Assembly: GCF_958445495.1 (NCBI RefSeq)
Contig: NZ_CAUCSQ010000083.1
Coordinates: 1 to 11,466 of the forward strand
Direction: 5' to 3'
Length of the DNA stretch: 11,466 bases
Source of the DNA: an uncultured Bacteroides sp.
GTDB taxonomy: Bacteria > Bacteroidota > Bacteroidia > Bacteroidales > Bacteroidaceae
In this document: piece after piece, positions 7,859 to 11,466 of the stretch
Layout: every line of letters begins with the position of its first letter
How positions within the stretch are numbered: position 1 is the first letter of the stretch
Translations under genes and position numbers: made by a program
The notes under the pieces: generated by a model
The model's input: only the letters and a program-made list of their open reading frames with translations
Databases searched by the model: none
What the model was told of the DNA's origin: nothing

Positions 7859-8583
7859 TGAAACGTACAGGAATATTCAAGACGGTGTGCCTCGCGCTGG
7901 TCTGCCTCACAATGACGGCTTGCGTGAGCTACGATGACATCCAACCCTTCGATGGCAAGACACTACCCCGCAAGTGCGGTTATTCCACAGGTGTGACGAA
8001 CGACTGGATTTATTTCAACTTGCGCACGGGTAAGGTGTACAATGCCTACGGAGTGAACCGTGACATCAAGGAAGGGCAGCAACGCGACAGCGCGGAGGTA
8101 AACATGGACTGGGATTTGGCTTTCTGCGGATATACCATGCGTACCAACAGCGGTACAAGCGGGCCAGGTACGGGCGGTGCTGCCGACCTGGACTATGGCG
8201 GCTACGATGACTGGACGAGCGTATCGCAACTACCCTCCGGTCTGGAGTGGGTCGTCGATACGGATGACGTGAAAGTCACCATGTCGCAGAACGACTGGAA
8301 TCACTACTTGGTGGAGAACGGGCTGGACTTCAACGCCAACCCGTGGTTCGACCCGAACAACGGCCCGGCCACGACCAACACCAGTGCCAACGCGCTGCTA
8401 TCGCAGGCCATGAGCTTTTCCGGGCCTCCGCCTACTTATACCCCGTCATTCCACACCTACGTGGTACGCACGGCTGACGGACAACGTTACTTCAAACTCC
8501 AGATAATAAGCTGGTACAATGCCAACGTGGAGATAGGCGATGAAGGCGGAAGAATCAGTTACTATTGTGACGAACTGAAATGA
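7855..8583 (+). CDS. hmuY: HmuY-family haem-binding lipoprotein (hemophore)
   Basis: A 242-residue lipoprotein of the HmuY family, which takes haem from host haemoproteins at the cell surface and hands it to a TonB receptor. The signal ends in MTAC with lipidated Cys23. Family hallmarks are the WIYFNLRTGKVY strand (51-62), MDWDLAFCGYTMRTNSGTSG (84-103) followed by the glycine-rich GTGGAADLDYGGYDDW, and the closing strand YFKLQIISWYN (212-222). P. gingivalis HmuY binds haem with two histidines, while several other Bacteroidota homologues use methionines. Here candidate ligands in the right part of the protein are Met143, Met186, His150 and His200, and no clear histidine pair stands out. The ATG at 7855 overlaps the receptor stop; the next codon, also ATG, is an equally possible start. 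The gene order receptor then hmuY is the reverse of the hmuYR order in Porphyromonas. Confidence 0.93.
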   Translation: MMKRTGIFKTVCLALVCLTMTACVSYDDIQPFDGKTLPRKCGYSTGVTNDWIYFNLRTGKVYNAYGVNRDIKEGQQRDSAEVNMDWDLAFCGYTMRTNSGTSGPGTGGAADLDYGGYDDWTSVSQLPSGLEWVVDTDDVKVTMSQNDWNHYLVENGLDFNANPWFDPNNGPATTNTSANALLSQAMSFSGPPPTYTPSFHTYVVRTADGQRYFKLQIISWYNANVEIGDEGGRISYYCDELK

Positions 8584-8846
8584 CGGAAAGAATGATGAAA
8601 CTGCTTGCACGTTTCGTGCGTTTTTGTAACCGGCCTTGGGTAAAATGGCCGGTTATCATTATCTTTGCAGTAGCGGTGACGGCCACCCACTTCGTCATGG
8701 CGGACAAATATGGGAACAGCCCTTCTGCTCCCACGTGGGAGTTTACCGCCACGTTGCACGCCGCCATGCTGGTGGTCGCGCTGCTGGCAGTGGTGTTTTA
8801 TAAAAAATGTATCAAACGTAAATTAATGGAATATGAAAATGACTGA
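8580..8846 (+). CDS. Small two-helix inner-membrane protein
   Basis: An 88-residue membrane protein that I do not recognise. The start overlaps the hmuY stop (ATGA at 8580), which supports translational coupling; internal ATGs at residues 5 and 6 are alternatives. The N terminus is basic (KLLARFVRF), helix 1 spans about 22-41, a short polar loop (ADKYGNSPSAPTWEFT) follows, helix 2 spans about 57-75, and the C-terminal tail is rich in lysine. By the positive-inside rule both ends are cytoplasmic and the loop periplasmic. One histidine sits near the periplasmic end of each helix (His37, His60), a geometry that could bind haem or metal; this is inference. It has no homology I can see to the two larger membrane proteins behind it. 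Because it is embedded in an overlapping gene string, it is very likely a real subunit or accessory factor. Confidence 0.82.
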   Translation: MTERMMKLLARFVRFCNRPWVKWPVIIIFAVAVTATHFVMADKYGNSPSAPTWEFTATLHAAMLVVALLAVVFYKKCIKRKLMEYEND

Positions 8847-9732
8847 CACAACGACAATCGGCAAGCAACGCCACTGGTGGAAAGCTATCGCCGCTTTCCT
8901 GATGGTGCTGTTCACCATGCCGCTGGGCCATGCCCTGATGATAATCATGGAGCACACCATGAGCGAGACCGTGTTGCACTACTCCGCCTTCGCCATGGGT
9001 GCGGTGGGTATGATGATGGTTATCATCGGCGTATTCGCCAAGGGTGACACACGCCAGACACTATGGGGCTTCTTCGGCGGCCTGCTGTTCTGGACGGGCT
9101 GGGTGGAGTTCCTCTTCATGTACTTCGCCAACCGTTTCGGCACGCAGCCGGAACTCGACCCCGTGACGGGCGAGATTGTTACCCGTCCCGAATACCTCAT
9201 CCTGCCTGCCTCGTTCGGATTCTGGATGATGATTATGGTAATGTACCTCTTCAGTACGAAAAACGGATGCAACTTCATCAACTGGTGGCAACGGCTGCTG
9301 TTCCGTGGTAAGAAGAACGACATCGCCGCCCGCCCCATGACACGCCACACCAGTATCGTCACATTCATGGAACTGATGATGCTTCTCTGGAGCAGCTACC
9401 TGCTCCTGATGTTCTGCTACGATGACGTGTTTCTGGGTGAGCATCATCCGGTGACGCTGCTGGTAGGTGTGGGCTGCCTGATAGGTTCGTTTTTTATCTT
9501 CGCCAAGCAATTACGCCTCTCCGCTTGGGGAGCCAACATCCGCATGGCAATCGCTACCGTTATCGTATTCTGGACACCCATCGAGATTATGGGACGCATG
9601 GACTTGTTCAGCGAGATATGGGTGGACCCCATGGGGCACAAGACAGAGATGATTATCATCCTCGCGGCCTTTATCGCCTTGGCTGTTTACCTGTGGTATA
9701 AGGGTGCGAAACGTAAGGGAACGGTACAATGA
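8833..9732 (+). CDS. Eight-helix membrane protein, paralogue A
   Basis: A 299-residue integral membrane protein of a family I cannot name. Eight hydrophobic segments are visible at about 17-38, 48-68, 78-100, 121-140, 174-195, 207-224, 237-254 and 272-288. Basic loops (KGDTRQ, the 141-173 loop, KQLRLSAWGANIR, C-terminal KGAKRKG) put both ends in the cytoplasm. Conserved with the next gene are His33 in helix 1, Glu92 in helix 3, the outer loop LDPVTGEI...RPEYLILP (108-125), NGCNF and NWWQRL (144-155), IAARPMTRHTSIV (164-176), LMFCYD (192-197) and HHPVTLLVG (204-212). The HH pair falls at the periplasmic start of helix 6. Conserved histidines, cysteines and an acidic residue within helices suggest haem or metal binding or electron transfer rather than a plain permease. 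The first ATG, at 8833, overlaps the preceding gene by 14 bases; the ATG at 8839 is an alternative. Confidence 0.9.
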   Translation: MKMTDTTTIGKQRHWWKAIAAFLMVLFTMPLGHALMIIMEHTMSETVLHYSAFAMGAVGMMMVIIGVFAKGDTRQTLWGFFGGLLFWTGWVEFLFMYFANRFGTQPELDPVTGEIVTRPEYLILPASFGFWMMIMVMYLFSTKNGCNFINWWQRLLFRGKKNDIAARPMTRHTSIVTFMELMMLLWSSYLLLMFCYDDVFLGEHHPVTLLVGVGCLIGSFFIFAKQLRLSAWGANIRMAIATVIVFWTPIEIMGRMDLFSEIWVDPMGHKTEMIIILAAFIALAVYLWYKGAKRKGTVQ

Positions 9733-10619
9733 CGGCAGATGTAAAGCGCAAATTACATTGGGGCAAGGCAGTGGTGTCCATAGCCGTGACACTCACCGCC
9801 ATGCCCCTGACACATATTCTTGCCCGTGCCCTGAAGGACGGAACAACGGGGGTGGAACAGTTCTATGCCGGAATGGGCATGGGACTGTTCGGTTTGTTGA
9901 CGGTCATTGTCGGTGTATTCATAAAAGGCGACGTAAAGCAGACGCTATCAGGCTTGTTCGGCGGCATGTTCTACTGGATGGGAGCCATTGACTTCCTCTT
10001 TATGTACTACGCCAACCGCTTCGGCACACAGGCTCAACTCGACCCGGTGACAGGCGAGATAATCAGCCGCCCGGAATACCTGATATTGCCCTCTACCTTC
10101 GGTTTTTGGGCGATGACAATGATGCTGTACCTGTTTTGTACCGCCAACGGCTGCAACTTCCTGAACTGGTGGCAGCGTTTGTTCTTCGGCAAGCATAAAA
10201 AGGAAATCGCCGCACGTCCCATGACACGCCATACCAGCATCGTAGCCTTTATGGAAGTGATTACCATGCTGTGGACGTGTTACCTGACATTAATGTTCTG
10301 CTACGACGAGCGTTTCTTCGGCGATCACCACCCGGTGACGCTGCTCGTGGGAATGCTGGGCTTCATCGGTTCGCTGTTCATGTTCGCCAAGCTGTTGCGT
10401 TATGCTTCGTGGGGCATGAGCCTGCGTTTCGGCTTTGCCACCGTAATTATCTTTTGGATTGCGGTAGAGGTGTTCGACCGGATTCACCTGCTGAACGAGC
10501 TATGGGCAAATCCGCAAGAGCATGTGCAGGAAATCGGGTTGATTCTGGCTTCGTTTACAGTAACCGGGCTTTATCTCGCCTATAACAGACGAAAGAAAAC
10601 CGCGAATGCAAGACAATAA
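9729..10619 (+). CDS. Eight-helix membrane protein, paralogue B
   Basis: A 296-residue protein clearly homologous along its length to the gene before it, with few or no gaps after the first 40 residues. The strongest blocks are shared: LDPVTGEI, RPEYLILP, NGCNF, NWWQRL, IAARPMTRHTSIV, LMFCYD and HHPVTLLVG. The equivalent key residues are His29, Asp88 (Glu in paralogue A), His168, His200/201, Cys142 and Cys191. The helix pattern and positive-inside topology are the same. The N-terminal 40 residues, the outer loop after helix 1 and the last 50 residues differ most. Its ATG overlaps the stop of paralogue A (ATGA), so the two are probably made in equal amounts and may form a heterodimer. It is a complete gene with its own start, not a broken half. 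The PepSY-TM gene follows 15 bases later. Function unknown; family role inferred from the haem-uptake context. Confidence 0.9.
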   Translation: MTADVKRKLHWGKAVVSIAVTLTAMPLTHILARALKDGTTGVEQFYAGMGMGLFGLLTVIVGVFIKGDVKQTLSGLFGGMFYWMGAIDFLFMYYANRFGTQAQLDPVTGEIISRPEYLILPSTFGFWAMTMMLYLFCTANGCNFLNWWQRLFFGKHKKEIAARPMTRHTSIVAFMEVITMLWTCYLTLMFCYDERFFGDHHPVTLLVGMLGFIGSLFMFAKLLRYASWGMSLRFGFATVIIFWIAVEVFDRIHLLNELWANPQEHVQEIGLILASFTVTGLYLAYNRRKKTANARQ

Positions 10620-10634
10620 AAGATAAAGAAAACA

Positions 10635-11466
10635 ATGAAACGAATAACTTGGAAGAAACATCATAAATGGTTCGGGTTGCTGTTCTGCTTTTTCATGCTC
10701 ATGTTCTGTTGGAGTGGCATCGTGCTGAACCATCGTGAAGCGGTGGCCGACATTAATGTCAACCGGAAGTGGCTGCCTGCGAGTTATCGTTTCGATGCAT
10801 GGAACGGCGGGCTGCTGCGGGGAACGCTGCGCTATACGGACAAGGATTCCGCGGCACATATACTGGCCTACGGTGCAGCCGGGATATGGCGCACAGACAC
10901 TGCCGCCTCTGCCTTTACGGACTTCAACGAAGGATTTCCCCAAGGAGCGGACTACCGTAGCATAAAAGGCATAGTGCAGACACCCGATGGCATGCTGTAT
11001 GCCGCCGGACAGTTCGGTCTGTACCGTCGCAAAGGAACAGCATGGACAGAAATTCCCCTGCCTTTGGATGAGGGGGAACGTCTTTCGGACATCACCGTCC
11101 GGGGCGACACGCTGGTTGTTGCCGGACGTTCGTACCTCTACCTCTCCACATCTCCCCACGCCGGCTTCCGGAAAATACAAGTGAAAGCTCCCGATGGTGA
11201 CGAACCGACGGTGACGCTTTTCCGCACAGTGTGGATGCTGCATAGCGGAGAGTTGTTCGGCACGGCAGGCAAGCTGGTTGTGGACGCGGTGGCCGTCGTG
11301 CTGGTTCTCCTGTGCCTCACGGGGATTGCCTACTGGTTGCTGCCCAAAGACATGCGCCGCCGCCACCGCCACGGGCAACACACGGAGGGCGAAGCCCGAT
11401 GGACACGCCTCACCCTGCTGTGGCACGACAAGCTGGGACGCACCACTATCATACTGACCCTCTTGG
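10635..11466 (+). CDS. PepSY-associated TM protein with periplasmic propeller-like insert, 3' partial
   Basis: The frame is open from the ATG at 10635 to the window edge (277 codons). The first helix, about 12-32, reads KKHHKWFGLLF...SGIVLNHRE, the pattern of PepSY-associated TM proteins. A second family-like unit appears at 203-238 (LHSGELFGTAGKL, then a helix ending LTGIAYWLLPK), and a third begins at the end (LWHDKLGRTTIILTLL). Family members include inner-membrane proteins implicated in reducing ferric siderophores or iron, and histidines at helix ends (9, 10, 33, 203) are the likely haem or metal ligands. Between the first two units lies a periplasmic region of about 170 residues that does not look like PepSY. 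Instead it has three blade-like repeats near 76-100, 110-140 (IVQTPDGMLYAAGQFGLYRR) and 152-180 (DITVRGDTLVVAGRSYLYLS), as in beta-propellers. It sits last in the visible operon and probably supplies a redox step after uptake. Confidence 0.85.
   Translation, partial: MKRITWKKHHKWFGLLFCFFMLMFCWSGIVLNHREAVADINVNRKWLPASYRFDAWNGGLLRGTLRYTDKDSAAHILAYGAAGIWRTDTAASAFTDFNEGFPQGADYRSIKGIVQTPDGMLYAAGQFGLYRRKGTAWTEIPLPLDEGERLSDITVRGDTLVVAGRSYLYLSTSPHAGFRKIQVKAPDGDEPTVTLFRTVWMLHSGELFGTAGKLVVDAVAVVLVLLCLTGIAYWLLPKDMRRRHRHGQHTEGEARWTRLTLLWHDKLGRTTIILTLL

Noticed and set aside
8833..10619. Paralogues A and B as one gene split by a frameshift, or as a major-facilitator permease
   Set aside because: Each copy has its own start, stop and all eight helices, so it is a duplication. 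The helix number and lack of facilitator signature motifs do not support a permease of that superfamily.
10500..11426. A 308-codon open frame on the - strand
   Set aside because: It lies opposite the PepSY-TM gene, whose + strand frame shows clear family helices and fits the operon. The - strand product has a low-complexity, His/Gln/Pro-rich composition without domains, typical of an antisense shadow in GC-rich coding DNA.

Overview
The window reads as Bacteroidota DNA, most like a gut Bacteroides, Phocaeicola or Parabacteroides. The evidence is lipoproteins with an acidic run after the lipobox cysteine, outer-membrane receptors with an N-terminal carboxypeptidase-regulatory-like domain before the plug, a TAnnTTTG-type -7 promoter box, A-rich leaders instead of strong Shine-Dalgarno sites, and an HmuY-family hemophore. 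All nine genes are on the + strand. There is no gene-free stretch over 300 bases; the longest gap is the 133 bases at 2666-2798. I saw no tRNA, rRNA, CRISPR, insertion sequence or attachment site.

Layout. (1) From base 2 to 2665 runs a large outer-membrane beta-barrel protein of TonB-receptor architecture, cut by the left edge. (2) After a short AT-rich gap with two dyads and a promoter-like box come three exported proteins in relatively AT-rich DNA: a leucine-rich-repeat lipoprotein (2799-4205), a calycin-like secreted protein (4250-4771) and a small lipoprotein, probably of the DUF4903 type (4784-5422). A strong intrinsic-terminator hairpin follows at 5432-5476. (3) A GC-richer, tightly packed gene string then begins 24 bases after that hairpin: an HmuR-like TonB receptor (5501-7858), an HmuY hemophore-like lipoprotein (7855-8583), a two-helix small membrane protein (8580-8846), two tandem paralogous eight-helix membrane proteins (8833-9732 and 9729-10619), and a PepSY-associated-TM protein cut by the right edge (10635-11466). 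The first five of these genes are joined by stop/start overlaps.

How they may work together. HmuY would take haem from host proteins at the cell surface and the adjacent TonB receptor would import it to the periplasm. The four inner-membrane proteins downstream are not the HmuS/T/U/V set known from Porphyromonas gingivalis, and I do not recognise three of them. Their predicted topology places conserved histidines at the periplasmic face. Together with a PepSY-TM protein, from a family that includes iron and siderophore reductases, this suggests a membrane redox or transfer module for haem or iron. That last step is inference, and it is the most interesting thing in the window.
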